Assembly: GCA_040507005.1 (NCBI GenBank)
Contig: JBEVVS010000039.1
Location: 36,150 to 100,149 of the forward strand
Length of the DNA: 64,000 bases
Origin: Thiodiazotropha sp040507005
GTDB lineage: Bacteria; Pseudomonadota; Gammaproteobacteria; Chromatiales; Chromatiaceae
Direction: 5' to 3'
The notes beneath the pieces are model-generated. The model did no database searches. It was not told the origin of the DNA and saw nothing but the letters and a program-made list of their open reading frames with translations. Shown here piece by piece: positions 32,350 through 41,099 of this stretch. The position numbers were made by a program, and so were the translations under genes. Position 1 is the stretch's first letter; each line of letters begins with the position of its first letter.

Positions 32350-32829
32350 TTAATCTGCTTTTTCCTCCAGCCACTCCGCCGCCGGTGCCGTGAGGTGGTG
32401 ATAGAAGCCGTCTCCAATCAGGTGCACTTCCCCCTGATAATGAACATATCGCCAGCCATTTACCGGGTCGTTATTGCCGAAGCTGAGGGTCGAATCATCC
32501 AGTCTCATTACGATGGGGGCAGGGGCCAAACCGTAGGGTGCCAGATCAGCAGGTGCTGCAAATCGTTGCAGGCTTTGGGTCTGACAGATTTTCAACAGTT
32601 GTGTGATCCGGGCTTGATCCGCGGGTTGGTTTCCGCTCATCCACTGCTTCTCAACCCGGATCAAATCGATCTCGCGCCCCTGCAGATCGTTGATGCTGAT
32701 GTGTTCGATCTGTTGTGGATCAAGCCGGGTGAGGGGGGGGAGCGGGGATGGTTGGGATAACCATACCAGTACTCCCAGCAGGCCGGCGACAGCAACCAGC
32801 AGCAGATTGATTTTGACTCGGGATATCAT
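32350..32829 (-). CDS. DUF4340-like membrane-anchored protein of the Gld-like ABC operon
   Basis: About 159 residues with one N-terminal membrane helix (INLLLVAVAGLLGVLVWL) and a periplasmic part resembling a single DUF4340 repeat (LDPQQIEHISINDLQGREIDLIRVEKQW). A TTG start at 32853 would overlap the upstream gene; the ATG at 32829 lies 2 bases after its stop. DUF4340 proteins often end GldFG-type operons. Function unknown. Confidence 0.75.
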   Translation of the reverse strand: MISRVKINLLLVAVAGLLGVLVWLSQPSPLPPLTRLDPQQIEHISINDLQGREIDLIRVEKQWMSGNQPADQARITQLLKICQTQSLQRFAAPADLAPYGLAPAPIVMRLDDSTLSFGNNDPVNGWRYVHYQGEVHLIGDGFYHHLTAPAAEWLEEKAD

Positions 32830-32831
32830 CC

Positions 32832-34166
32832 CTAGGCGCGATTTCGCCGCCAACCCAAGACGGCACCGGTCAGCATCAGCAGGAGTGGGAGCACAATCAG
32901 CGAGCCGAGGCCGATTGTGCCGATGGCCAGCCTGGAGAGGTGCAGTTCCTGGTCGCTGGCCTCGGGCGCGGGTATGCCGATCAGCTGATCATCACCCACC
33001 AGCCAGCGGCAGAGTGAGAGGCCGAGATCCAGATTGCCGGCATTGTTGAGATAACTATTGGCGAGAAAGTCACCGTCACCGATGATCAGAACCCGTTGCT
33101 GCTTCTCCGCCTGTTGTCGACTGAGGGCAATGCCGATGGTGAGTGGTCCGGCCTCCTCCCCAGCCAGTGGGTCGCGTTCGATTTCACCGCTCAGTGGGCC
33201 GGTTTCGTTCCAGCTCTTATCCAGAGTCTGCAACAGGGGGGTGGTTTGCCACTCTGTTTGCGCAGCGACGGAAAGTGCTGCAGCTTGCGGAAACAGGGTA
33301 AGCAGATTGAATCCCTGGGTGGCGGCGTGATTGGGATATTCGGGTACCACAGCGACGGCCGGATTATCTATGCCCAATGCCTTGCCATTGGCATCCACGA
33401 TAGTGCCGGGTAACTGCTCGATGGCAAAAAGTTGCTGTATCAAATCCCCGATGATCCAGTTCCCGGGGTCACTCAATATCAACAGGTTGCCGCCTTCGGA
33501 AAGATAGTCGGAGATTCGTTCAACCTCCCCTGACAACAAGGATCGCACCGGTGAGGCGATAACCAACAGCGCAGTGTTGTCGGGGGGGCTGGAAGTGGTG
33601 GCAAGATCGAGTCCGGCTATCTGGTAGCCCTGTTGTTTGAGGGATTTGCCGAACTCACCCAGATCGTGATTGGCCCTGCCTGTAAGATCCCGTTCTCCAT
33701 GACCGCTCAGACCAGCTATCCAGAAGGCATTGTCACGACTCAGGCGCAGAATGGCGTTGCTGAACTGTTCCTCGTCCACTTTTTGGATACGCTCCTCCTT
33801 TTGCATATGCCGCATTACAATCTCGCCGGATAGACTGATGCCCTGTCGACGGGCTTCGTCCGGGTGGCGCAGGGGATCGATGAAGGTAAACTCGATATTC
33901 GGTTTATGGCGTTGATAACGGGCAACGAAGCGCTGTATGCGATCGCGCAACTTGGCTGTCTCTCCCACATATGCCGTGACACTCAGTTTGCCTGGGGTGC
34001 GTTGCAGGATTTCAATACTGACCGGGTTGAGACTGTTGCTGCCCTGACGGGTCCAATCCCACTGGTTGTCATAACGACTGCTCAGCCAAGCCAATAACAC
34101 CAGCAAGATGACCATCATCAGATGCAACAACAAATCGTTGAGACGTAGGCCTATCCAAGTCATCAT
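32832..34166 (-). CDS. GldG-like ABC-associated protein
   Basis: A 444-residue protein with an N-terminal membrane helix (LLLHLMMVILLVLLAWLSSRY), a large periplasmic domain with RFVARYQRHKPNIEFTFIDPLRHPDEARRQG, a glutamine-amidotransferase-like middle (ITDYLSEGG-type region LLILSDPGNW) and a C-terminal helix. This is the GldG / ABC_transp_aux architecture. It overlaps the permease gene by 4 bp. In Bacteroidetes GldFG serve gliding; elsewhere the role is unclear. Confidence 0.85.
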   Translation of the reverse strand: MMTWIGLRLNDLLLHLMMVILLVLLAWLSSRYDNQWDWTRQGSNSLNPVSIEILQRTPGKLSVTAYVGETAKLRDRIQRFVARYQRHKPNIEFTFIDPLRHPDEARRQGISLSGEIVMRHMQKEERIQKVDEEQFSNAILRLSRDNAFWIAGLSGHGERDLTGRANHDLGEFGKSLKQQGYQIAGLDLATTSSPPDNTALLVIASPVRSLLSGEVERISDYLSEGGNLLILSDPGNWIIGDLIQQLFAIEQLPGTIVDANGKALGIDNPAVAVVPEYPNHAATQGFNLLTLFPQAAALSVAAQTEWQTTPLLQTLDKSWNETGPLSGEIERDPLAGEEAGPLTIGIALSRQQAEKQQRVLIIGDGDFLANSYLNNAGNLDLGLSLCRWLVGDDQLIGIPAPEASDQELHLSRLAIGTIGLGSLIVLPLLLMLTGAVLGWRRNRA

Positions 34167-34888
34167 CCGCGGCGCCTCTTGTCCAGCCGATACAAGGCCA
34201 GCCCTAGAAAAAAGCAGGTCAGCAGCAGAAAGTAGCTCAGGTCGCTGATGCGTACCAGGCCGAGTTGCATGTCCAGATAGTGGGAAGGCCAGGCCAGCCA
34301 GTGGATGAAACTGCCGCCCTCCGTGTTTTGATCGAACAGTGAAATCAACAACAGCAGACCATAACTGCCGGCGATGGCGATTCCCGGATTTTCGTTGAGC
34401 ACCGAGAAGTAGAGCCCGATTGCGCTAAAACTGCCACTCAGCAGAAGCAGTCCGAGGGTGGCGGAAATGAGTAACCCGTAGTCGAGCTGAGTGCCGATGG
34501 AGAGACTGACACTGAGCAGAAGCGGGATTAGAACGAACAACAACTGGTAGACCAGGATAGCGAGAAACTTGCCAAGCAATATGCTGAGATTTGACAGGGG
34601 CGCGCTACTGAGCAGGGCATAGCTGCCGTTGCGGAAGGTCTCGCTGAAACTGCGGACAGTAAGAATCGGTGTAATGATCAGGATCAGCACCGAGGCGAGA
34701 CCATACAGCTGCAAACTAAGATGGTGGCTTAATCCCAGGCTGCGCTGGGATGGCTGCATGCCATTGAAGATCTCAAGGGTGGCGAGAAACTGCCAGCTCA
34801 AAAGGCACAAACCCAGGCTGAGCAGTATCCAGGCCAGGGGGGTGCGCATGAAACGCCGCCACTCCATCCAAGCCAGATGGAGAGTCAT
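34163..34888 (-). CDS. ABC transporter permease, GldF-like
   Basis: A 241-residue integral membrane protein with six hydrophobic segments. SFSETFRNGSYALLSSAPLSNLSILLGKF is the cytoplasmic loop typical of ABC-2/GldF permeases. It overlaps both neighbours by 4 bp, so ATPase, permease and GldG-like protein are translated as a unit. Confidence 0.88.
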   Translation of the reverse strand: MTLHLAWMEWRRFMRTPLAWILLSLGLCLLSWQFLATLEIFNGMQPSQRSLGLSHHLSLQLYGLASVLILIITPILTVRSFSETFRNGSYALLSSAPLSNLSILLGKFLAILVYQLLFVLIPLLLSVSLSIGTQLDYGLLISATLGLLLLSGSFSAIGLYFSVLNENPGIAIAGSYGLLLLISLFDQNTEGGSFIHWLAWPSHYLDMQLGLVRISDLSYFLLLTCFFLGLALYRLDKRRRG

Positions 34889-35796
34889 GAAACCCCTCCG
34901 GTGGTGGCTTCCAGAAACAGTTGCTCCAGGCTGACCCTCTCCGGTTTCAACTCAATCATTCCCCATCCCTGGGCCAGGATCTGTTGTGCCAGCTCACTGG
35001 GTTGGTGCCCCGGTTTCAAATTGACGCGGTAGTAGTCGGTATGTAGCTGTTCCGCGTCGGCAACCGCCGCCAATGCGGTGATGGCAGCCAGTTCCGGACC
35101 CCGTTCAAGACCGATTCGATAACAGGTTTGGGTAGGTGGGGTTATCTCTCCGCTGTAGACACTCTTGCCCTGTTGCAGAATGGTGACCCGATTACAGGTG
35201 GCTTCTATCTCCGGCAGGATATGGCTGGATAGGATCACCCCTTTGCGTTGCGCCAGTTCCTGGATCAGTTCACGTACCTGGCGGATCTGTACCGGGTCCA
35301 GACCATCTGTAGGCTCATCCAGGATGACGACCCGTGGATTGTGAATGATCGCCTGGGCCAGGCCGACCCGTTGTTGATACCCTTTGGAGAGTTTTCGGAT
35401 CAAGCGGCGCCCTGTTTGCTCCAGACCACAGCGCTGTTTTGTCTGTTGCCGCGCCTCCCTCGCTTGTATCCTGTTAAGACCGTGCAAGCGGGCGCAATCC
35501 CACAGATACTCATCCACGGTCTGGTCCCGATGCAGCGGAGGGCGTTCTGCAAGGTAACCGATGTATCGCTTGGCATGGATCGGGTGTTGTAACAGGTCCT
35601 CACCGCAGATGCTGATTGTGCCTCCGCTGGGTGCAAGGTCACCGCTGAGCATGCGCATGATGGTGGATTTTCCTGCACCATTGGGTCCCAACAGTCCGAG
35701 AATCTCACCCGGCTTTAAATGCAGATCAATGGGCAATACCACGTGGATGCCGCCATACTGACGACAGAGTTGGCTGGTTGTCAAAAGTTCCGGCAT
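34885..35796 (-). CDS. ABC transporter ATP-binding protein, GldA-like
   Basis: A 303-residue ATPase with Walker A GPNGAGKS, signature LSKGYQQRVGLAQ and Walker B RVVILDEPTDGLDP. The C-terminal 80 residues form the extra domain of GldA/NatA-type proteins. An in-frame GTG at 35802 is possible, but the AGG site is better spaced for the ATG at 35796. First gene of the four-gene operon; substrate unknown. Confidence 0.9.
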   Translation of the reverse strand: MPELLTTSQLCRQYGGIHVVLPIDLHLKPGEILGLLGPNGAGKSTIMRMLSGDLAPSGGTISICGEDLLQHPIHAKRYIGYLAERPPLHRDQTVDEYLWDCARLHGLNRIQAREARQQTKQRCGLEQTGRRLIRKLSKGYQQRVGLAQAIIHNPRVVILDEPTDGLDPVQIRQVRELIQELAQRKGVILSSHILPEIEATCNRVTILQQGKSVYSGEITPPTQTCYRIGLERGPELAAITALAAVADAEQLHTDYYRVNLKPGHQPSELAQQILAQGWGMIELKPERVSLEQLFLEATTGGVS

Positions 35797-35809
35797 CGAC
35801 ACCTACAAC

Positions 35810-36127
35810 GTGGTTTGGTTGGCAATCAGCAGCGTGCTGCATGGCCGCCAAGTTAGAGACTTGCCAAACATATCACCCTTTGCACGCTATGCAATACCCA
35901 GGGATAGAACTGATCCGCAATTCATCTCCATAAGCGCGGCTAAAAGCGGTGGTTGCTGTCGTTGCCTGCTCAACCTGCGTCAAAATGGCTGTTCGGGGTG
36001 TGGACCGGACAAGTTGGATTTGACCTGCGGGCAGGATTCACCATACTGCTGCGGTGTTGCTGATTCCTGTATATGGGTGGAGAGTAAGGTTGTGTATAGG
36101 GTGGAAATTGAGGTGGATGGTCAGTGA
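35810..36127 (+). CDS. Cysteine-rich small ORF upstream of and coupled to hyuA-like gene
   Basis: A 105-codon ORF whose exact start is uncertain (GTG at 35810; an internal TTG is also possible). The second half carries eleven cysteines spaced CCRC, CSGC, TC, CC and C and then a hydrophobic-acidic tail KVVYRVEIEVDGQ. Its stop overlaps the GTG start of the next gene (GTGA), and the ribosome-binding site of that gene lies inside it, which argues for a real coupled gene. The first half shows weaker coding character. No family recognised; a metal- or Fe-S-binding role is conceivable. Confidence 0.42.
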   Translation: MVWLAISSVLHGRQVRDLPNISPFARYAIPRDRTDPQFISISAAKSGGCCRCLLNLRQNGCSGCGPDKLDLTCGQDSPYCCGVADSCIWVESKVVYRVEIEVDGQ

Positions 36128-38121
36128 ACAGCTTTGATCGCCAGGATGAAAGGTGTCGTCTGCTGGGTGTGGATACGGGAGGTACCTTTACCGATTTCGT
36201 CTATTATCGAGCCGGAGAGATGCAGATCCACAAGGTGCTCTCCACACCCCAGGCCCCGGAGCAGGCGATATTAGAGGGTATTGAGGAGCTGGGCTTGGAA
36301 CGGGAAGGCCTGGTCATCGTGCACGGTTCCACTGTCGCCACCAATGCCGCCCTGGAGGGAAAAGGTGTGCATACCCTCTATATAGGCAACCGCGGTTTGC
36401 AGGATATCCTCAGCATCGGACGCCAAGCCCGCGGCGAGCTCTATAATTTGCAACCCCATCCAAAGACACCGCCGGTAGCGCTGCATGACTGTCTGGAAAC
36501 CGGTGGGCGACTCGATTACCGGGGAAATGTGGTCGAGCCCTTGAGCGACAGTGATCTTGAGAGCCTGAAACATGAGATTGAGCGTCGACAACCACAGGCT
36601 ATAGCCATCAACCTGCTGTTCAGCTATCTCGATGATCGCTTCGAAAAGGCTATACAGGCGGTGATTCCACAAGCCATCTTCTGTTCCCGTTCCTCTGATG
36701 TGCTGCCTGCAAGCGGAGAGTATGAACGGGGTATTGCCACCTGGCTCAATAGCTGGGTCGGACCCTTGGTGGCGGGCTATATCGAGCGTTTGCAGGCGCA
36801 ACTCGGCGGAGCTCGTCTATCGGTCATGCAGAGTTCCGGAGAGGCGATTGCGGCGGATCAGGCCGCCCGGCAGGCTGTACGGATGTTACTCTCAGGTCCG
36901 GCAGGGGGGCTGGTGGGTGCCGGCTTTCTGGCTGAGGCATCGGAGCGCCAGCAGTTACTGACCCTGGATATGGGCGGGACTTCAACCGATGTGGCATTGA
37001 TCGATGGCAGCCCACGCCTGACCCGTGAGGGCCGTATCGGACCCTGGCCGGTGGCCGTGCCGATGGTGGATATGCATACCATCGGTGCAGGGGGCGGTTC
37101 TCTCGCATGGATGGACAGGGGCGGCATGCTGCAGGTAGGCCCGGAGTCTGCCGGGGCCGACCCCGGACCGGCCTGCTATGCCCGCGGAGGTAGCGAGGTA
37201 ACGGTCACCGATGCCAATCTGATTCTTGGCCGTTTGCAAAGCAACGCCTTTCTTGGTGGACGCATGCAGCTCGATCTACAGGCGGCGGAGAGTGCGATGG
37301 ATCGATTGGCAACCCGGATGGCGCTCTCCCGGGAGAGGGTGGCGGAGGGGGTCATCAGGGTTGCCAACGAACATATGGCGAGGGCTCTGCGTGTGATATC
37401 CATCGAACGGGGTGTCGATCCGCGAGGCTTCACCCTGGTCTCTTTCGGTGGGGCTGGGGGGTTGCATGTGTGTGCCCTGGCCGATGCCCTGGGTATGCGT
37501 GCAGCCCTGGTACCGGTCAATGCGGGAGTCCTTTCCGCCCTGGGTATGCTGGCAACCAGGCCAGGGCGCCAGTTGGTGCAGACCCATCTCGGGCTGATCG
37601 AGACCCTGAGCGATAGTGACATCAGGCAGGCGTTTTCCCGGCTTGCCGAAGGGGGTATCAAGGATCTTCTGCAGGAGGGTATAGAGAGGGAGCTGATCGA
37701 GACCGAATATGCCCTGGATCTGCGCTACTACGGGCAATCCTATACCCTCACCATCCCCTGGCGCAGCCTGGCCCAGGCGGAGAACGACTTCCATCAGCTA
37801 CACGAGTCCCGCTATGGCCACCGCATGGATGGTCCGGTGGAGTTGGTGAATCTTCGTCTGGCCCTGCGTGGCCCTCAGGCGGCGATTGAATTGCATCGTG
37901 CAACCGGGTCGCAGCCAGCCGAGGCCTGCGAACTTTTGAGCCTATGGGGGGTGGATGCCCCTGTGCCCCGTTATGAAAGAGCGCAACTGGCTGTGGGACA
38001 GGTGCTCACAGGACCGGCCTTGATTACGGAAATGGCGTCCACAACCTGGCTCGAACCGGCTTGGCGGTGTATATCTGATGCCACCGGGAATCTCCTGCTG
38101 GAAAAGCTGGCTGCAGATTAA
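36124..38121 (+). CDS. Hydantoinase/oxoprolinase family protein (HyuA-like)
   Basis: A 665-residue ATP-dependent amidohydrolase of the ASKHA fold. The N-terminal phosphate loop is GVDTGGTFTDFV; the second is LDMGGTSTDVALIDG; and the family signature HTIGAGGGSLAWMDRGGMLQVGPESAGADPGPACYARGG is complete. HyuA normally pairs with HyuB, but no HyuB follows: the next genes are ribosomal on the other strand. The substrate (hydantoin, 5-oxoproline, acetone or other) cannot be assigned. Start is GTG, overlapping the cysteine-rich ORF. Confidence 0.92.
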   Translation: MNSFDRQDERCRLLGVDTGGTFTDFVYYRAGEMQIHKVLSTPQAPEQAILEGIEELGLEREGLVIVHGSTVATNAALEGKGVHTLYIGNRGLQDILSIGRQARGELYNLQPHPKTPPVALHDCLETGGRLDYRGNVVEPLSDSDLESLKHEIERRQPQAIAINLLFSYLDDRFEKAIQAVIPQAIFCSRSSDVLPASGEYERGIATWLNSWVGPLVAGYIERLQAQLGGARLSVMQSSGEAIAADQAARQAVRMLLSGPAGGLVGAGFLAEASERQQLLTLDMGGTSTDVALIDGSPRLTREGRIGPWPVAVPMVDMHTIGAGGGSLAWMDRGGMLQVGPESAGADPGPACYARGGSEVTVTDANLILGRLQSNAFLGGRMQLDLQAAESAMDRLATRMALSRERVAEGVIRVANEHMARALRVISIERGVDPRGFTLVSFGGAGGLHVCALADALGMRAALVPVNAGVLSALGMLATRPGRQLVQTHLGLIETLSDSDIRQAFSRLAEGGIKDLLQEGIERELIETEYALDLRYYGQSYTLTIPWRSLAQAENDFHQLHESRYGHRMDGPVELVNLRLALRGPQAAIELHRATGSQPAEACELLSLWGVDAPVPRYERAQLAVGQVLTGPALITEMASTTWLEPAWRCISDATGNLLLEKLAAD

Positions 38122-38167
38122 TGACCCTGATCCCGATATCCGGGTCTGTGAATAAACCGCCAGGCAT

Positions 38168-38192
38168 AAAAAAACCCGCCGCGAGGGCGGGT
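38168..38192 (-). terminator. Intrinsic terminator after rpmG
   Basis: On the minus strand ACCCGCC pairs with GGCGGGT around a 5-nt loop and is followed by seven T residues. It lies about 22 bp after the rpmG stop. In the plus direction no T-run follows, so it does not serve the HyuA-like gene. Confidence 0.92.
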
Positions 38193-38214
38193 CTCTTCCA
38201 GGGAAGGGACAGAT

Positions 38215-38370
38215 CTATTTGATCTTCGATTCCTTGTACATCACATGTTTGCGTACCTTGGGATCGAACTTCTTGATCTCCATCTTTCCCGGTTGGTTAC
38301 GCTTGTTCTTGGTCGTGGTATAGAAGTGCCCGGTGCCGGCACTGGATACGAGTTTGATTTTATCACGCAT
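38215..38370 (-). CDS. rpmG: 50S ribosomal protein L33
   Basis: A 51-residue basic protein starting MRDKIKLVSSAGTGHFYTTT and continuing with KNKRNQPGKMEIKKFDP, the L33 pattern. It lacks the zinc-binding cysteine pairs, so it is the zinc-independent type. It follows rpmB by 17 bp, as in E. coli. Confidence 0.97.
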   Translation of the reverse strand: MRDKIKLVSSAGTGHFYTTTKNKRNQPGKMEIKKFDPKVRKHVMYKESKIK

Positions 38371-38387
38371 GACTCTGTGCTCCTCGG

Positions 38388-38624
38388 TTAGACTTTTTCG
38401 CCGCGGGCGCGCATCTCGGCTAGCACCGAATCGATGCCTTTCTTATCGATGATGCGCATACCTTTAGAAGAGAGACGCAGACGAACCCAACGCTTTTCGC
38501 TCTCCACCCAGAATCTGTGAGTATGCAGATTGGGAAGGAAACGGCGTTTAGTCTTGTTGTGCGCATGGGAAACGTTGTTCCCCGTGACCGGGCGCTTGCC
38601 GGTGACTTGGCAGACTTTTGACAT
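38388..38624 (-). CDS. rpmB: 50S ribosomal protein L28
   Basis: A 78-residue protein starting MSKVCQVTGKRPVTGNNVSHA with HNKTKRRFLPNLHTHRFW, the L28 signature. The ATG at 38624 begins at the conserved N-terminus. Order radC-rpmB-rpmG as in E. coli. Confidence 0.98.
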   Translation of the reverse strand: MSKVCQVTGKRPVTGNNVSHAHNKTKRRFLPNLHTHRFWVESEKRWVRLRLSSKGMRIIDKKGIDSVLAEMRARGEKV

Positions 38625-38952
38625 GGTCAAAACCTCGAAATTGTTATCCCTGGGTGGGGGCTTCAATTATCCCCTGGGCGAAAGGCGCGTATTTATAGCA
38701 GAGTGGGGGGCGAGAGGCAAGTGGTGATTGGTGATTTATAGCATTGTGCTGCGTACTAAACCCGGCGCTTGAGGGGTCTCTTTCTCCGACGTCCCAACAG
38801 CACATCCCCGTGCTGACGGGGCTTGCGCGGCATCCTGCCGCTTCTCCGAAAGAGCCCCCTCAAGGGCCTTTGCCGTTGTAACGACCTTTGATTAATAGGC
38901 AGGTAATTGGGGTGGGGCCCTGCCCCACTAAAATCGGGCAAAGGATGCGCGG
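38625..38952. other. Intergenic region between rpmB and radC
   Basis: This 328-bp stretch holds hairpin repeat copy 3. Otherwise it should contain the rpmB promoter, but no strong -35/-10 pair stood out. A short ORF across the repeat is an artefact. Confidence 0.6.
38764..38868. repeat. Hairpin repeat, copy 3 (105 bp)
   Basis: The arms at 38764-38784 and 38848-38868 pair at 19 of 21 positions. The inner arm CTCTTTC/GAAAGAG and the interior (CCCAACAGCAC, GTGCTGACGGGG, GCGGCATCC) match copies 1 and 2, but the outer arm is CTTGAGGGG instead of GG[TC]TGGCG. It has no 31-bp inverted repeats beside it, so the hairpin repeat can occur independently of the TIR-bounded elements. Confidence 0.87.
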
Positions 38953-39627
38953 TTAGATCATCCCCCTTTGCGCCAGTGAAACCGCCTCACCCTCGCCGAT
39001 CACGATATGGTCGAGGACCCGGATATCCACCAGTGCCAGGGCCTCCTTGAGGCGCTGGGTGATCTGGCGGTCGGCCCGGCTCGGCTCGGCGACGCCGGAG
39101 GGGTGGTTATGGGCGAAAATGAGGGCCGCCGCGTTGTGCTCCAGGGCTCGCTTTACCACCTCCCTGGGGTGCACATTGGCACCGTCGATGGTGCCGCGAA
39201 AAAGCTCCTCGTAACGAATCACGCGATGCCGGTTGTCGAGAAACAGGCAGGAGAATACCTCGTAGGCATAGTGGCGCAGCCTGGCCCGAAGATAGTCCTG
39301 GGTCTGTTGTGGATTGCTCAGTGCCTCGGCAGCATCGAGTTGCTCATGCAGATAGCGCCTGGCCATTTCCAGTACCGCCTGCAACTGGGCATATTTGGCG
39401 CTGCCCAGGCCTCTTGCCCTGCAGAATCGCTGTTGATCGGCGCTCAACAGGGCCTGCAGGCCGCCGAAGTCGGCAAGCAGGCTGCGTGCCAGGTCGACAG
39501 CGGTCTGGCCGGTTACTCCGGTACGTAAAAAAATCGCCAAGAGTTCCGCGTCAGAGAGGGACTCCGGGCCTCGTCCAAGCAGTTTTTCTCTCGGTCGCTC
39601 GTCCATGGGCCAATCGGTAATTGGCAT
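38953..39627 (-). CDS. radC: RadC-family JAB/MPN domain protein
   Basis: A 224-residue protein. The N-terminal part has helix-hairpin-helix-like sequence (LLGRGPESLSDAELLAIFLRTG). The C-terminal JAB1/MPN domain has the metal motif HNHPSGVAEPSRAD and the conserved RHRVIRYEELFRGTIDGANVHPREVVKRAL. The original link of RadC to DNA repair is disputed. It lies upstream of rpmB as in E. coli. Confidence 0.95.
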   Translation of the reverse strand: MPITDWPMDERPREKLLGRGPESLSDAELLAIFLRTGVTGQTAVDLARSLLADFGGLQALLSADQQRFCRARGLGSAKYAQLQAVLEMARRYLHEQLDAAEALSNPQQTQDYLRARLRHYAYEVFSCLFLDNRHRVIRYEELFRGTIDGANVHPREVVKRALEHNAAALIFAHNHPSGVAEPSRADRQITQRLKEALALVDIRVLDHIVIGEGEAVSLAQRGMI

Positions 39628-39685
39628 ACAAGACCTCCTTGTCTTATGTGGTGGTTGTTTCTCTTATTCTGCCCCGTGATCCCGT

Positions 39686-40423
39686 CTAGTCCTCACTTTC
39701 CTCTTGCCTGATCTCGTCCAGAGCCATGCGATAGAGGCGGCCGGACTTTTGGCGCTCGATTTGCACCGGCAGGTAGTCCAGCTCTGGGGCGAACCAAATG
39801 GTATAGTCCGGCTTGCGTGACTCCTTGCTTCTTCGCACCCGGATACAGCTCATCTGACCATAGGGTGTGTCGATATCCTCTGTACCCTCGACCTTGAATC
39901 GATAGTTCTTTATCTTCCCTCCATCTGCCACCTGGTAGGACATATCCTTCCTGCCCTCGGCCAGATGCAGACGCACAAGCAGTTGTTGACTGAGCCTGTC
40001 CTGGGTGCCGGTCGCGATGGATTGTGACCAGGTGATACCGCTGCTGGTGGTATGCACCTCACCCATTTGCCAATCAAATATCAATTCAGCGCGATCATCC
40101 TCTTCGCCCTGGTCATTGTAGGTATAACTGTTTGGCTTGATAGAGCCGCCGTGGAGTGTTCCATGACTCTCTTCAGTGATCTCATCGGCACTGAACCAGC
40201 CCACAAACATCCCCGGCAGAGTATGCGCATGATAGTGATATTCACCTTTCTCATTCAGCTTCAACTCAAGCTCAAGTTCACCTAACGGGATGATATTGCG
40301 TTTCACACTAAAGGTGGCTGAAAATGGTTTCAGCAGTTGCCCTTCATCCGCATGCAAAGGCATGCAGCAGATAAGTGCAATTATTAGCGACAGCCGGCCG
40401 ATGCAGTATCGGAGCCTTGTCAT
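39686..40423 (-). CDS. DUF3108 domain exported protein
   Basis: A 245-residue protein with signal peptide MTRLRYCIGRLSLIIALICCMPLHA. The mature part has the DUF3108 features FSATFSVKRNIIPLGELELELKL, GTEDIDTPYGQMSCIRVRR and DYTIWFAPELDYLPVQIE, a predicted periplasmic beta-rich domain. An upstream in-frame start would place 21 residues before the signal, so 40423 is chosen. It lies just after purN, overlapping none of it. Confidence 0.88.
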   Translation of the reverse strand: MTRLRYCIGRLSLIIALICCMPLHADEGQLLKPFSATFSVKRNIIPLGELELELKLNEKGEYHYHAHTLPGMFVGWFSADEITEESHGTLHGGSIKPNSYTYNDQGEEDDRAELIFDWQMGEVHTTSSGITWSQSIATGTQDRLSQQLLVRLHLAEGRKDMSYQVADGGKIKNYRFKVEGTEDIDTPYGQMSCIRVRRSKESRKPDYTIWFAPELDYLPVQIERQKSGRLYRMALDEIRQEESED

Positions 40424-40430
40424 TGGGTAG

Positions 40431-41099
40431 TTACCCGATGGATTCCTGTGGGGTGAATACCACGGGTTTTTCAAGCCGTTTGCCATCCATTCTCACCTTG
40501 CCGTTCTCATCCATTGATACTCGTTTTTCAGCGAACCAGCGTATCGCCAGAGGATAGATCAGATGCTCCTTTTGTAACACCCTGGCAGCCAGACTCTCGG
40601 CGTTGTCGTCGCTCTCGACCACTACTTGGGCCTGAACGATCACCGGGCCGCCGTCCAGATCCTCGGTGACGAAATGGATGCTGGCCCCATGCAGCTGATC
40701 CCGGGCGTCCAGTGCCCGTTGATGGGTGTTCAAGCCGCTAAATTTGGGTAGAAGCGAGGGATGTATATTCAACACGCGCCCGGCATAGTGTCGGACAAAA
40801 CCCGCGGTCAGAATACGCATGAAACCGGCCAGTACCAAGAGATCCGGTGCATAGCTGTCGATCAACTTCATCAGTGCCCGGTCGTAGCTTTCCCGGTCGG
40901 GGAAGGTTTTGTGATTGAGAATCGCCGTTTCAATCCCGGCAAGCCTGGCCCGCTGCAAGCCGGTTATATCCGGTCGGTTGCTGATCACGGCACGTATCTC
41001 TATGGGGAGATTTTCCCGGGTGGCGTCAATAATGGCCTGCAGATTGCTCCCATTGCCGGATATCAGCACTACCACCGGGAGTTTGGATACTGACTTCAC
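40431..41099 (-). CDS. purN: Phosphoribosylglycinamide formyltransferase
   Basis: A 222-residue GAR transformylase using 10-formyl-THF. The N-terminal loop is VLISGNGSNLQAIIDA, the catalytic Asn-His-Asp set is in NIHPSLLPKF and GASIHFVTEDLDGGPVI. It overlaps purM by 4 bp and is transcribed after it, the usual purM-purN operon. Confidence 0.97.
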   Translation of the reverse strand: MKSVSKLPVVVLISGNGSNLQAIIDATRENLPIEIRAVISNRPDITGLQRARLAGIETAILNHKTFPDRESYDRALMKLIDSYAPDLLVLAGFMRILTAGFVRHYAGRVLNIHPSLLPKFSGLNTHQRALDARDQLHGASIHFVTEDLDGGPVIVQAQVVVESDDNAESLAARVLQKEHLIYPLAIRWFAEKRVSMDENGKVRMDGKRLEKPVVFTPQESIG

